Notes under the pieces: generated by a model
Databases searched by the model: none
Seen by the model: only the letters and a program-made list of their open reading frames with translations
What the model was told of the DNA's origin: nothing
Made by a program: the position numbers and the translations under genes
Shown here: positions 8,065 through 16,939 of the stretch, piece by piece
Position numbering within the stretch: the stretch's first letter is position 1
Layout of the letters: the number at the start of each line of letters is the position of its first letter
Assembly (NCBI RefSeq): GCF_003696235.1
Contig: NZ_RFFJ01000033.1
Span: forward strand, 1 to 39,163
Direction: 5' to 3'
From: Streptomyces triticirhizae
Lineage (GTDB): Bacteria; Actinomycetota; Actinomycetes; Streptomycetales; Streptomycetaceae
Length of the DNA: 39,163 nt

Positions 8065-8077
8065 CACGTTTGACGTG
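8065..8077. promoter_or_regulatory. small palindrome between divergent MBL and cyclophilin genes
   Basis: CACGT-TTG-ACGTG is a perfect 5-bp palindrome with 3-bp centre, in the 144-bp divergent region. A second palindrome, CCGTATACGG, lies about 16 bp upstream (8041-8050). Either could be an operator; neither matches a regulator I can name. Confidence 0.25.
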
Positions 8078-8114
8078 TCCGGTGGAAGTGTCCGTTGGAG
8101 CAAAGGAGAGCGCG

Positions 8115-8951
8115 GTGTCCAGCAAGGAGCGACGGCGCAGGGAACTCGCGCGGGCCAAGTACGAACGCCAGGCCAGGCGGCGGGCGGAGCGGGCCCGACG
8201 GGGGCGCAGGGTCCGGGTGCTGCTCGCGGTCGTGGCGGTGCTGGTGGTGGCCGGCGGCGGCACGGCCTGGGCGATGTGGCTGAACGACGACGACTCCCCG
8301 TCGGACGCGGCGGCCTCGCCGAGCGAATCCCCCACGGACGAGACGCCCACCGATGAGCCGGTCGAGGACCCCTGCGACACCCCCGAGGAGGGCGAGCCGA
8401 CGGGCGACCAGTGGGACGAGGAGCCGGAGTTGACGGTGGACACCGGCACCCCGCAGGTGATGACGCTGGCCACCACCTGCGGCGACATCGAGCTGACGCT
8501 GGACCCCGAGGCGGCCCCGCGCACGGTCAACTCCTTTGCGTTTCTGGCCGGGGAGGACTACTTCGACCACACTCCCTGCCACCGGTTGACCACCGAGGGC
8601 ATCTTCGTGTTGCAGTGCGGCGACCCGACCGGCACCGGTCAGGGCGGGCCCGGCTATGAGCTGCCCGACGAGAACCTGGACGACCCGGCGGTCGCCGACG
8701 GCGTCTACCCGACGGGCACGGTGGCCATGGCCAACAGCGGCCCCGACACCGGCGGCAGCCAGTTCTTCCTCGTCTACGAGGACAGCCAACTGCCCGCGAG
8801 CTACACGCCGTTCGGGCAGGTCACGGGCGGCCTCGACGTGTTGGAGACCATCGCGGGGGCCGGCTCGGCGCCGCCGGACCCGACCAGCGGGAACACCGCG
8901 CCCAACGCCACGGTGGTGATCAACGAGGCCACGGTGGAGCCGGCGGCCTGA
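8115..8951 (+). CDS. membrane-anchored cyclophilin-type peptidyl-prolyl isomerase
   Basis: 278 aa. GTG 8115 is chosen because AAAGGAGAG lies 6 nt upstream, whereas the in-frame ATG-like start at 8070 has none. Order: a very basic N-terminus (SSKERRRRELARAKYERQ), one membrane helix at about residues 34-54, a Ser/Pro/Thr/Glu/Asp-rich linker to about residue 105, then a cyclophilin domain. The domain has VMTLATTCGDIELTLDPE, APRTVNSFAFLAG, the catalytic-region segment YFDHTPCHRLT, then FVLQCGDPTGTGQGGPGYEL, GTVAMANSG and GSQFFLVYED. The topology places the isomerase outside the membrane, where it would help fold exported proteins. Mycobacterial ppiB sits in the same place next to relA. Confidence 0.93.
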   Translation: MSSKERRRRELARAKYERQARRRAERARRGRRVRVLLAVVAVLVVAGGGTAWAMWLNDDDSPSDAAASPSESPTDETPTDEPVEDPCDTPEEGEPTGDQWDEEPELTVDTGTPQVMTLATTCGDIELTLDPEAAPRTVNSFAFLAGEDYFDHTPCHRLTTEGIFVLQCGDPTGTGQGGPGYELPDENLDDPAVADGVYPTGTVAMANSGPDTGGSQFFLVYEDSQLPASYTPFGQVTGGLDVLETIAGAGSAPPDPTSGNTAPNATVVINEATVEPAA

Positions 8952-8994
8952 CCTCCGGGGCAGGCCAGCGGCAATTTCCGCCGGGCAAGGTGCG

Positions 8995-9013
8995 GACAGC
9001 CGGGCGGGCTGTC
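8995..9013. terminator. weak candidate hairpin after cyclophilin gene
   Basis: GACAGCC and GGCTGTC form a 7-bp perfect stem with a 5-nt loop, 43 bp past the stop codon. It could terminate the cyclophilin message or form part of the leader of the DUF349 gene. No T-run follows. Confidence 0.3.
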
Positions 9014-9141
9014 GCCTATGTTTGGGCCTGTGCTGGGCCTGGCGCTTCGGTGCGGGCCCGGCAGCCCGGGTCTGGGCCGGTGGAGAACTGTGGACGATGC
9101 CGGGGGTGTTGACCCCGTCGCGCATCAAACGAGGAGGCGCT

Positions 9142-10371
9142 GTGAGCGGCGAGCCGTGGGGCCGTGTTGATGAGTCGGGGACCGTCTATGTGCGGACGCC
9201 CGACGGAGAGAGGGTCGTCGGCTCCTGGCAGGCGGGCTCCCCCGACGAGGCGCTCGCCTACTTCGAGCGCAAGTACGAGGGCCTGGTGGTCGAGATCGGG
9301 CTGCTGGAACGGCGCGTGCGGACCACCGACCTGTCGACGAAGGACGCCACGGCCGCCATCGACCATCTGCGGGCGCAGGTGGACGAGGGCCACGCGGTGG
9401 GCGATCTGGCCGCGTTGTCCGCGCGGTTGGACGCGCTGGTGGCCACGGTTGAGGCGCGTCGCGAGGAGCGGAAGGCTGCCAGGGCGCGGCAGACGGAGGA
9501 GGCGCGGGCGGCCAAGGAGGCGCTGGTCGCCGAGGCCGAGGAGTTGGCGGGCAGCGACCAGTGGCGGTCGGCCGGCGAGCGGCTGCGCGCGCTGGTCGAC
9601 ACCTGGAAGGGCCTGCCCCGGCTGGACCGCAAGACCGACGACGAGCTGTGGCACCGCTTCTCCCACGCCCGTTCCGCGTTCTCCAAGCGGCGCAAGTCGC
9701 ACTTCGCCGCGCTGGACGCCCAGCGTGAGGAGACCAGGCGGCGCAAGGAGAAGCTGATCGCCGAGGCGGAGGCGCTCTCGAACTCCACGGACTGGGGCCC
9801 CACGGCGACCCGTTACCGGGAGCTGATGCGCGACTGGAAGGCGGCGGGGCGGGCGCACCGGGACGCCGAGGAGGACCTGTGGGCCAGGTTCCGCGCCGCG
9901 CAGGACGTCTTCTTCCAGGCCAGGAGCGCGGTCTTCGCCGAGCGTGACTCCGAGCAGCGGGAGAACCTGGCCCGCAAGGAGGAGTTGGCCGCCGAGGCGG
10001 AGAAGCTGCTGCCGATCACCGACCTCAGGTCGGCCCGCGCCGCGCTGCGTTCCATCGGGGAGCGGTGGGAGGCGATCGGGCATGTGCCCAGGGACGCCAG
10101 GGCCGGGATCGAGGGGCGGATGGCGGCCGTTGAGCGGGCGGTGCGGGAGGCCGAGGAGGCCGAGTGGCGGCGCACCAACCCGGAGGCCAGGGCCAGGGCG
10201 GCCGGGCTGACCGGCCAGTTGCAGGACGCCGTTGACCGGCTGCGGGAGCAGGCGGAGAAGGCGCGGGCGGCTGGTAACACGGCGAAGGCGGAGAAGCTGG
10301 AGCAGGAACTGGCGGGGCGCCAGGCCCTGTTGGACCAGGCGCTGAAGGGACTCCAGGAGTTCGGGGGTTGA
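9142..10371 (+). CDS. DUF349 coiled-coil protein
   Basis: 409 aa from GTG 9142, chosen because GAGGAGG lies 4 nt upstream at 9131-9137; longer in-frame starts lack one. After an N-terminal VSGEPWGRVDESGTVYV segment the protein is almost wholly helical and charged. It contains three DUF349 repeats with the recurring pattern of a Trp, Arg-Leu-rich helix, WK or WE, and LW..F: near residues 140-195 (WRSAGERLRALVDTWKG), 215-270 (WGPTATRYRELMRDWKA) and 285-345 (LRSARAALRSIGERWEA). The tail is an Ala/Glu/Lys coiled coil. Homologues lie beside relA in actinobacteria, but no biochemical role is established. It converges on relA across a common streptomycete repeat. Confidence 0.88.
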   Translation: MSGEPWGRVDESGTVYVRTPDGERVVGSWQAGSPDEALAYFERKYEGLVVEIGLLERRVRTTDLSTKDATAAIDHLRAQVDEGHAVGDLAALSARLDALVATVEARREERKAARARQTEEARAAKEALVAEAEELAGSDQWRSAGERLRALVDTWKGLPRLDRKTDDELWHRFSHARSAFSKRRKSHFAALDAQREETRRRKEKLIAEAEALSNSTDWGPTATRYRELMRDWKAAGRAHRDAEEDLWARFRAAQDVFFQARSAVFAERDSEQRENLARKEELAAEAEKLLPITDLRSARAALRSIGERWEAIGHVPRDARAGIEGRMAAVERAVREAEEAEWRRTNPEARARAAGLTGQLQDAVDRLREQAEKARAAGNTAKAEKLEQELAGRQALLDQALKGLQEFGG

Positions 10372-10389
10372 CCCGCTAGGACCGTCACT

Positions 10390-10436
10390 GTTCCCCGCGC
10401 CCCAGGCGCCCACCGGCCCCAAGGGGCGCGGGGAAC
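10390..10436. repeat. Streptomyces-type intergenic palindrome, likely bidirectional terminator
   Basis: GTTCCCCGCGCCCC (10390-10403) and its exact complement GGGGCGCGGGGAAC (10423-10436) form a 14-bp stem around a 19-nt loop. From memory this palindrome is dispersed in many copies in Streptomyces genomes, usually between convergent genes as here (DUF349 gene and relA). The following 70 bp are C/A-rich and noncoding. Confidence 0.75.
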
Positions 10437-10511
10437 CGCGCGAGCGACCGGCCACCGGCCTGCGGACGACCACCCGCCCGGGCCACCCAGCACCGCCGTC
10501 GTCCGCGTCCG

Positions 10512-12959
10512 CTAGGGCCGCCTCGGCGACGTGACCCGATAGACGTCGTAGACGCCCTCGACCCGCCGGACCGCGCGGAGCACATGGCCGAGGTGCTTGG
10601 GGTCGCCCATCTCGAACGTGAACCGGGAAGTCGCCACCCGGTCCCTCGACGTCTGCACCGCCGCCGACAGGATGTTGACGTGCTGGTCGGAGAGGACGCG
10701 GGTGACGTCCGACAGCAGCCGCGAGCGGTCCAACGCCTCGACCTGGATGGCGACCAGGAAGACCGAGGACTGGGTGGGCGCCCACTCGACCTCCAGTATG
10801 CGCTCCGGCTCCCGGGACAGTGAGTCGACGTTGACGCAGTCCGCGCGGTGCACCGAGACCCCGTTGCCCCGGGTGACGAAGCCGATGATGGGGTCGCCCG
10901 GCACGGGCGTGCAGCAGCGGGCCAGCTTGACCCACACGTCGTCCACGCCCTTGACGACCACGCCCGGGTCGGACGCCGAGCGGCGCTTGGCGCCGGACGG
11001 AACGGGCGGCGCGGTCTCGGCGAGGTCCTCGCTGGCGGCCTCCTCGCCGCCGATCGCCTGGACCAGCTTCTGCACCACGCTCTGCGCCGAGACATGGCCC
11101 TCGCCGATCGCCGCGTAGAGCGAGGAGATGTCCGGGTAGCGCATCTCGTGGGCGAGGGTGACCAGCGAGTCGCCGGTGAGCACGCTCTGGATGGGCAGGT
11201 TCTGCTTGCGCATCGCGCGGGCGATGAGGTCCTTGCCCTGCTCGATGGCCTCGTCCCTGCGTTCCTTGGAGAACCAGCCACGGATCTTGTTGCGCGCCCG
11301 GGGCGACTTGACGAAGCCCAGCCAGTCGCGGGAGGGGCCGGCGCCGTCGGCCTTGGAGGTGAAGATCTCCACGGTGTCGCCGTTGTCCAGGGTGGACTCC
11401 AGCGGCACCAGGCGGCCGTTGACCTTGGCCCCTATGGTGCGGTGCCCGACCTCGGTGTGGACGGCGTAGGCGAAGTCGACGGGGGTGGCGCCGGCGGGCA
11501 GCGCGATCACGTCGCCGGTCGGGGTGAAGACGAAGACCTCGTTGCGCGAGAGGTCGAAACGCAACGACTCCAGGAACTCCCCCGGGTCCTCCGTCTCCTT
11601 CTGCCAGTCGAGCAACTGCCGCAGCCAGGCCATGTCGTTGACCGTGCCGCTCTTGTCGCCGGACCGCCTGGGGCTGTCGGTGCGGACCTTGGAGGAGCCG
11701 GCGACCGCCTGCTGCTTGTACTTCCAGTGCGCGGCGATGCCGAACTCCGCGCGGCGGTGCATGTCGAAGGTGCGGATCTGCAACTCGACCGGCTTGCCGC
11801 CCGGCCCTATCACCGTGGTGTGCAGGGACTGGTACATGTTGAACTTGGGCATCGCGATGTAGTCCTTGAACCGTCCCGGCACCGGGTTCCACCGGGCGTG
11901 GACGGTGCCCAGCGCCGCGTAGCAGTCGCGCACGGTGTCCACCAGGACGCGAATGCCCACCAGGTCGTAGATCTCGGCGAAGTCCCGGCCGCGCACGATC
12001 ATCTTCTGGTAGACGCTGTAGTAGTGCTTGGGCCGCCCGGTGACGGTCGCCTTGATCCGGGCGCCGCGCAGGTCGGACTGCACCTCGTCGATCACGGTGG
12101 CCAGGTACTCGTCGCGCTTGGGAGCGCGCTCGGCGACCAGCCGCACGATCTCGTCGTACATCTTGGGGTAGAGGATGGCGAACGCCAGGTCCTCCAGCTC
12201 CCACTTGATGGTGTTCATCCCGAGCCGGTGGGCCAGCGGCGCGTAGATCTCCAGCGTCTCGCGGGCCTTCTGCTCCTGCTTCTCGCGCTTGAGGAAGCGC
12301 ATGGTCCGCATGTTGTGGAGCCGGTCGGCCAGCTTGATGACCAGGACCCTGGGGTCCTTGGCCATGGCGACCACCATCTTGCGGACCGTCTCCGCCTGGG
12401 CGGCCTCGCCGAACTTGACCTTGTCCAGCTTGGTGACGCCGTCCACCAGCAGCGCCACCTGGTCTCCGAAGTCGCGGCGGAGGGTCTCCAGGCCGTACTC
12501 GGTGTCCTCGACGGTGTCGTGCAGCAGCCCGGCCATCAGCGTCGCCGCGTCCATGCCCAGCTCGGCGAGGATGGTGGTGACGGCCAACGGGTGGGTGATG
12601 TACGGGTCGCCGCTCTTGCGCTTCTGGCCCCGGTGCCAGCGCTCGGCGACCTGGAAGGCCCGCTCGATGGTGCGCAGCGCGGCGGTGTCGGCCTTGGGGT
12701 CGTTGGCGCGCACCACCCGCAGGAGCGGTTCGAGGACCGGGTTGTAGGGGGTGGAGCGCTGGACGCCGAGCCGCGCCAGCCGGGCGCGGACGCGGTTGGA
12801 CGAGCCCGAGCGGCCGGAGACGCCGGAGACCGCCGGGGTGGTGCCCGGGGCGGCGGAGGACTGGGCGCGGTTCTCCGCGCCGCCGTCCCGCCAGAGGGCG
12901 GTGGCCGGCTTGCTGTTCTTCCGCTGCGTCGAGGTGAGCGGCTGGGCGTCGTCGGGCAA
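10512..12959 (-). CDS. relA: bifunctional (p)ppGpp synthetase/hydrolase RelA
   Basis: 815 aa from TTG 12959, giving [10 protein letters not shown] as in known streptomycete RelA. AAGGAG lies 5 nt upstream, while an in-frame GTG at 12965 would have no spacing. It makes and breaks the stringent-response alarmone in the cytoplasm. Domains: low-complexity N-terminus (1-55), HD hydrolase with HDTVED at 147-152, synthetase with the RFKD loop ([18 protein letters not shown]) that marks bifunctional Rel rather than synthetase-only RelA (which has ExDD), TGS ([16 protein letters not shown]), a zinc-finger/helical region with [13 protein letters not shown], and a C-terminal ACT domain. It is complete. 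The leader before TTG (12960 to about 13130) is GC-rich without a clear promoter. Apt lies upstream on the same strand. Confidence 0.97.
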   Translation of the reverse strand: MPDDAQPLTSTQRKNSKPATALWRDGGAENRAQSSAAPGTTPAVSGVSGRSGSSNRVRARLARLGVQRSTPYNPVLEPLLRVVRANDPKADTAALRTIERAFQVAERWHRGQKRKSGDPYITHPLAVTTILAELGMDAATLMAGLLHDTVEDTEYGLETLRRDFGDQVALLVDGVTKLDKVKFGEAAQAETVRKMVVAMAKDPRVLVIKLADRLHNMRTMRFLKREKQEQKARETLEIYAPLAHRLGMNTIKWELEDLAFAILYPKMYDEIVRLVAERAPKRDEYLATVIDEVQSDLRGARIKATVTGRPKHYYSVYQKMIVRGRDFAEIYDLVGIRVLVDTVRDCYAALGTVHARWNPVPGRFKDYIAMPKFNMYQSLHTTVIGPGGKPVELQIRTFDMHRRAEFGIAAHWKYKQQAVAGSSKVRTDSPRRSGDKSGTVNDMAWLRQLLDWQKETEDPGEFLESLRFDLSRNEVFVFTPTGDVIALPAGATPVDFAYAVHTEVGHRTIGAKVNGRLVPLESTLDNGDTVEIFTSKADGAGPSRDWLGFVKSPRARNKIRGWFSKERRDEAIEQGKDLIARAMRKQNLPIQSVLTGDSLVTLAHEMRYPDISSLYAAIGEGHVSAQSVVQKLVQAIGGEEAASEDLAETAPPVPSGAKRRSASDPGVVVKGVDDVWVKLARCCTPVPGDPIIGFVTRGNGVSVHRADCVNVDSLSREPERILEVEWAPTQSSVFLVAIQVEALDRSRLLSDVTRVLSDQHVNILSAAVQTSRDRVATSRFTFEMGDPKHLGHVLRAVRRVEGVYDVYRVTSPRRP

Positions 12960-13132
12960 GGGCACTCCTTGTGCGGCCCCTCGTCGGCGCCTGGGCGGGC
13001 GTCGGCGGGGAGAAGGGTCCTCCGGGCGTTTTCGGACACGCCGGCCCGGAGAAGAGTCCGGCCGAGGAACGATCGGACTGCCATGGTAACGAGCCCGGGC
13101 AAACCGTTCCCGTTCAACCGGCACACAAGCGG

Positions 13133-13161
13133 GGGCGCCCGCCGTGGTGGCGGGCGCCCCG
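13133..13161. terminator. hairpin between apt and relA
   Basis: GGGGCGCCCGCC (13133-13144) and GGCGGGCGCCCC (13150-13161) pair perfectly over 12 bp with a 5-nt loop. It begins 17 bp past the apt stop codon. It can end the secDF-apt message and separate it from relA, or act as a partial terminator before relA. Confidence 0.7.
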
Positions 13162-13178
13162 TGCGTGTGCGTGTGCCG

Positions 13179-13727
13179 TCAGACGGTGACAAGCGCCTGG
13201 TAGGGGACCTCCCCGAGGGCGAGGCGGACGCGCTCACCGCCGGGCAGGAAACCCAGCTCCATCAGCACGGCCAACCCCACCAGCGTCGCCTTCGTCCGCC
13301 GGATCAGGCCGATGGCGGCCTCGGCGGTGCCGCCGGTGGCCAGCACGTCGTCGACGATCAGCACCCGGTCGTCGGCGGCGAGGTCCTCGGCGTGGATCTC
13401 GATCTCGGCGCTGCCGTACTCCAGGTCGTAGGACTGGGAGAGGGTGGCGCCCGGCAGCTTGCCGACCTTGCGGACCGGGACGAAACCGACGCCCGCCGCC
13501 AGCGCCACCGGGGCGCCCAGGATGAAGCCCCTGGCTTCGAGCCCGACGACCTTGGTGGCGCCCAGCTCCCTGGCCGTCGCGGCGAGCGCCTCGGTCAGCG
13601 CGCCAAACGCCTCGGGGTCGGCCAGCAGCGGGGTGATGTCCTTGAAGACGATCCCCGGCTTGGGATGGTCGGGAACGTCCCGCACCCGGCTCAGCAGCAG
13701 GTCGGACAGGCCCTCGGTCACGCTCAC
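13179..13727 (-). CDS. apt: adenine phosphoribosyltransferase
   Basis: 182 aa from GTG 13727. It converts adenine plus PRPP to AMP in purine salvage. Typical motifs are DHPKPGIVFKDITPLL near the N-terminus, GLEARGFILGAP, KLPGATLSQSYDLEYG, and the PRPP-binding loop VLIVDDVLATGGTAEA. Its start overlaps the secF stop by 4 nt (GTGA), so it is translationally coupled to secDF. The order secD-secF-apt-relA is conserved in actinobacteria. In this setting Apt and RelA link purine supply with alarmone synthesis. Confidence 0.97.
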   Translation of the reverse strand: MSVTEGLSDLLLSRVRDVPDHPKPGIVFKDITPLLADPEAFGALTEALAATARELGATKVVGLEARGFILGAPVALAAGVGFVPVRKVGKLPGATLSQSYDLEYGSAEIEIHAEDLAADDRVLIVDDVLATGGTAEAAIGLIRRTKATLVGLAVLMELGFLPGGERVRLALGEVPYQALVTV

Positions 13728-14908
13728 CGCCGCTTCCCCGAGGGGCGGCCCCGGCCACGGCCACGGGAGACCGGCTGGCGGCGCGGCCCCCTGCGCTGGC
13801 CACCGGCGCCGACGCCGGCCGCCTCGTCCCGACCGTCGTCCTCCGGATCGTCGCCCTCGTCCGCCGCCTCGGCCGGCGCGGACTCCGCCGCGCGGGAGGC
13901 GGGGGCGTCCTCGGCCGGCTCCGGCTCCTCGCCGGACTCCGCCCGCTTGGCGCGCTTGTTGAGCACCCGGCGGTCGTTGGCGGCGATCTCCCGGTCACGC
14001 GACTTGAAGTCGGCGACCAGCGGGGTGGCGATCATGATCGAGGAGTAGGCACCGGCGGTCAGACCGACGAACAGCGACAGCGCGATGTCGTTGAGCATCC
14101 CGCCGCCCAGCACGCCGCCGCCGATGAAGAGCAGGCCGGCGACCGGAAGCAGCGCCACCACCGAGGTGTTGATGGATCGCACCAGGGTGCCGTTGAGGCT
14201 GCGGTTGGCCAGCTCGGAGTAGGTGAACTGGGACTGTCGGGTGACGTTGCGGGTGGTCTCCTTGAGGCCGTCGAAGACCACCACCGTGTCGTAGAGCGAG
14301 TACCCGAGGATGGTCAGCAGGCCGATCACCGTGCCCGGGGTGACCTCGAAGCCCACCAGGGCGTAGACGCCCACGGTGATGGTGAGGTCGTGGATCAGGG
14401 CGATCAGCGCGGCCAGCGCCATGCGCCACTCGAAGGCGATCGCCAGGTAGATCACGACCAGCACCATGAAGATGGCGAGGCCCTGCCAGGCGCGGTCGGC
14501 GATCTGCTTGCCCCAACTGGGGCCGATCACCTCGGCGTTGAGGTCCTCGGTGGGGATGCCGAGCCGCTCGGCCAGCACCTCCCTGGTCTCGTTGGACTGG
14601 TCGGTGTCCAGGCCGGCGATCTGGATGCGCATGGTGTCGTCGCCCAGCGTCACGATCAGCGGCTCGCTGTTGGACACCTCGTGGACGGCGTCCCTGGCCT
14701 CGTCCTCCGAGATCTGGGTCGGCGGGGTGGTGAACACCGCGCCGCCCTCGAACTCCACGCCCATGTGCAGGCCGCGCACCAGCAGCGCCGCGAAGGCGAG
14801 GATGGTGATCAGGATCGAGACGACGTACCAGATCCTGCGCTGGCCGACGATGTTGAGGCTGACGTCGCCCCGGTAGAGCCGGGCGCCGAGGTCGCCGAGC
14901 CGTGACAT
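13724..14908 (-). CDS. secF: protein translocase subunit SecF
   Basis: 394 aa from ATG 14908. Partner of SecD in proton-driven late steps of Sec export. One N-terminal membrane helix (IWYVVSILITILAFAALLV), the first periplasmic domain with GVEFEGGAVF and EVLAERLG, then five membrane helices containing AIFMVLVVIYLAIAFEWRMA, IGLLTILGYSLYDTVVVFDG and RSINTSVVALLPVAGLLF, the conserved SecDF pattern. From about residue 335 a cytoplasmic tail is first acidic (ESGEEPEPAEDAPAS) and ends strongly basic (RRQPVSRGRGRGRPSGKRR). It starts 1 bp after the secD stop and overlaps apt. Confidence 0.96.
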   Translation of the reverse strand: MSRLGDLGARLYRGDVSLNIVGQRRIWYVVSILITILAFAALLVRGLHMGVEFEGGAVFTTPPTQISEDEARDAVHEVSNSEPLIVTLGDDTMRIQIAGLDTDQSNETREVLAERLGIPTEDLNAEVIGPSWGKQIADRAWQGLAIFMVLVVIYLAIAFEWRMALAALIALIHDLTITVGVYALVGFEVTPGTVIGLLTILGYSLYDTVVVFDGLKETTRNVTRQSQFTYSELANRSLNGTLVRSINTSVVALLPVAGLLFIGGGVLGGGMLNDIALSLFVGLTAGAYSSIMIATPLVADFKSRDREIAANDRRVLNKRAKRAESGEEPEPAEDAPASRAAESAPAEAADEGDDPEDDGRDEAAGVGAGGQRRGPRRQPVSRGRGRGRPSGKRR

Positions 14909-14909
14909 C

Positions 14910-16847
14910 TCACGCCTCCTTCGGGTCGGACGGAACGACGGGGGCGGGACGGCGGCCCGTGCGCCGCAGCGGCGGCCTGGCGCCCAGCCTCTTGGGGTCG
15001 AGGCCGGACCACGGGTGGCCGCCGGAGAAGAACTTCCGCCGGGCCATCAGCGTCATCAGCGGCTTGGTGAACAGGAAGACGACCACCACGTCCAGGGCCG
15101 TGGTGAGGCCCAGCGTGAAGGCGAAGCCTTGCACCTTGCCCACCGTCACCACGAAGAGCACGGCGGCGGCCAGGAACGACACGAAGTCGGAGACCAGGAT
15201 CGTGCGCCGGGCGCGCGGCCAGGCGCGCTCCACGGCGGGACGCAACGAGCGCCCCTCGCGGATCTCGTCTCTGACGCGTTCGAAGTAGACGATGAACGAG
15301 TCGGCCGTGATGCCGATGGCGACGATGGCGCCGCAGACGGCCGGCAGGTTGAGCGCGAAGCCGATGGCCGGGCCGAGCAGCGACATGATCGAGTAGGTCA
15401 TCGCGGCCGAGACCAGCAGGCTCACCACGGCGATCGCGGACAGGCCCCGGTAGTAGACCAGCATGTAGAGCACGACCAGCGCCAGGCCGATGCCGCCGGC
15501 GATGAGGCCGGCGCGCAGCTGGTCGCCACCCAGCGTCGGGGAGACGGTCGAGACGGAGGACTCCTCGAAACTCAGCGGCAGGGCGCCGTACTTGAGGATG
15601 TTGGCCAGCTCCTCGGCGGACTCCTGGTTGAAGCTGCCGGAGATCTCGGCGCGGCCACCGCCCAGGCGCTCGGAGACGCTGGGGGCGGAGACGACCTCGC
15701 CGTCGAGCACGATGGCGAACTGGTTCTGCGGCTGGACCTGGGTGGACAGCTGCTCGGTGACATCGGCGAACTTGCCCGCGCCCGCGTCGCTGAACCGCAT
15801 CTGCACGATCCAGCCCTGGCCGCGCTGGGTGTCGTAGATGGCGTTGGCGTCGCTGACGTCGGTGCCGGGGACGGCGACCGGGCCGAGCGCGTACTTGGCG
15901 ATGCCGTCGGTGTCGCAGGAGACGACCGTCTCGTCGTCCTTGGCCTCGGCGGCGGCGCGGCTGGCCGCGAGCCTGGCCTCCTCGGTGGTGCAGTCCAGCT
16001 CGTCCAACCGGGCCTGGAGCGCGGCGGCGTCGGCGGCCGGGTCCCCCGTGTTGCCGCCCTCCTCGGCGGGCTCCTCCCCGCCCTCCTCGGCCGGCTCGTC
16101 CGTGGGCTCCTCGGTCGAGTCCTCCGCCGGCTGGTCGGTGGGCTCGTCCGTGGGCTCCTCGTCGGTGCGGTAGGAGGCGGGCGACAGGCCGCCCTCGTCC
16201 CGAGCGCCGGGCGCCGGGGCGCCCTGGTTCTCGGTGGCCTCGCCGTCCTCGGCCGCGCCGTCGTCGGTCGGCTCGTCCGTGGGCTGCTCCTCGGCGCCCT
16301 CGGTGGACTCGTCCGTCGGCTCGTCGGTGGGCTCCTCGGTCGGCTGCTCCTCGCCGCCGTCCTCGGGCTGCTCCTCGCCACCCTCCTCGGCCGGCGGCTG
16401 CTCCTGCGCCGGGGCCGCCGAGGCGGCGGAGAGCACCGGGCGGAAGCCCAACTCGGCGGTGGTGCCGACCTGCTCGCGCGCCGCCTGCTCGTCCGTGCCC
16501 TTGGGGATGTTGACGATGATGTTCTCGTCGCCCTGCGTCTGGACCTCGGCCTCCTGCACGCCCAGGCCGTTGACGCGGCGCTCGATGATCGAGACCGCCG
16601 TGTTCAGGTTCGTCGGGTTGACGGCGTCCGCGTCGTCCGCGTCCGGGCGCGCCGTCAGCGTGATGCTGGTGCCGCCGGCGAGGTCGATGCCGAGTCGGGG
16701 TGTGGTGTATCCCGACGCGAACATCCCCACGGTGAGCGCGATCACGATCAGCAGGATCAACGCCAGCGCCCGACCCGGCCTGCCCTGGCCCCGGGACTTC
16801 AAATCCCGCTTTCGTGAGGACCTCAGGTCCTTCTTCGGTGTCGCCAC
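14910..16847 (-). CDS. secD: protein translocase subunit SecD with long acidic insert
   Basis: 645 aa from GTG 16847, long for a SecD. A basic N-terminus precedes the first membrane helix (about 26-48). Then comes RLGIDLAGGTSITLTA, the conserved D-(L/A)-GG motif of the first periplasmic domain. Residues about 150-268 are an acidic low-complexity tract built from EEPTDEPTDE-like units. The rest of the periplasmic domain contains FAIVLDGEVVSAPSVSERL and SFNQESAEELANILKYGALPL-type motifs, and five C-terminal helices include CGAIVAIGITADSFIVYFER. It acts with SecF and YajC at the SecYEG channel. The tract sits outside the membrane, so it should not disturb the channel part. Confidence 0.96.
   Translation of the reverse strand: MATPKKDLRSSRKRDLKSRGQGRPGRALALILLIVIALTVGMFASGYTTPRLGIDLAGGTSITLTARPDADDADAVNPTNLNTAVSIIERRVNGLGVQEAEVQTQGDENIIVNIPKGTDEQAAREQVGTTAELGFRPVLSAASAAPAQEQPPAEEGGEEQPEDGGEEQPTEEPTDEPTDESTEGAEEQPTDEPTDDGAAEDGEATENQGAPAPGARDEGGLSPASYRTDEEPTDEPTDQPAEDSTEEPTDEPAEEGGEEPAEEGGNTGDPAADAAALQARLDELDCTTEEARLAASRAAAEAKDDETVVSCDTDGIAKYALGPVAVPGTDVSDANAIYDTQRGQGWIVQMRFSDAGAGKFADVTEQLSTQVQPQNQFAIVLDGEVVSAPSVSERLGGGRAEISGSFNQESAEELANILKYGALPLSFEESSVSTVSPTLGGDQLRAGLIAGGIGLALVVLYMLVYYRGLSAIAVVSLLVSAAMTYSIMSLLGPAIGFALNLPAVCGAIVAIGITADSFIVYFERVRDEIREGRSLRPAVERAWPRARRTILVSDFVSFLAAAVLFVVTVGKVQGFAFTLGLTTALDVVVVFLFTKPLMTLMARRKFFSGGHPWSGLDPKRLGARPPLRRTGRRPAPVVPSDPKEA
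16044..16400 (-). repeat. acidic PTDE repeat tract inside secD
   Basis: This stretch encodes about 119 residues composed almost only of E, P, T, D, G, Q, A and S. Recurring units are EEPTDEPTDE, EEQPTDEPTDD, EEPTDEPTDQP and AEEGGEEP. At DNA level the plus strand shows repeated variants of TCGTCCGTGGGCTCCTCGG. Such tracts expand and contract by slippage or recombination. Confidence 0.9.
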
Positions 16848-16939
16848 CTTGTCGTCTTCTCTCTGTCCAAAGACCCGCGCGCCCGCTGCTCGCGGCGAGG
16901 CTCAGCGGGATGACTGACGGACGGCCGATGCCGTCGCCT

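Noticed and set aside
9016..12204. Long minus-strand open frame running through the DUF349 gene and relA in another frame
   Set aside because: Low-complexity Arg/Gly/Pro product in the wrong frame of relA; no ribosome-binding site or conserved motif.
13087..13121. GGGAAC...GTT pattern upstream of relA as a possible SigR promoter
   Set aside because: The spacer is 15 bp, not about 18, so the site would not be read by SigR.
10848..14048. Very long open frame on the plus strand opposite relA, apt and part of secF
   Set aside because: It is a mirror of strongly biased codons on the minus strand. It is rich in Gly, Asp, Val, His and Arg without domain motifs, while the minus strand has unmistakable RelA and Apt.
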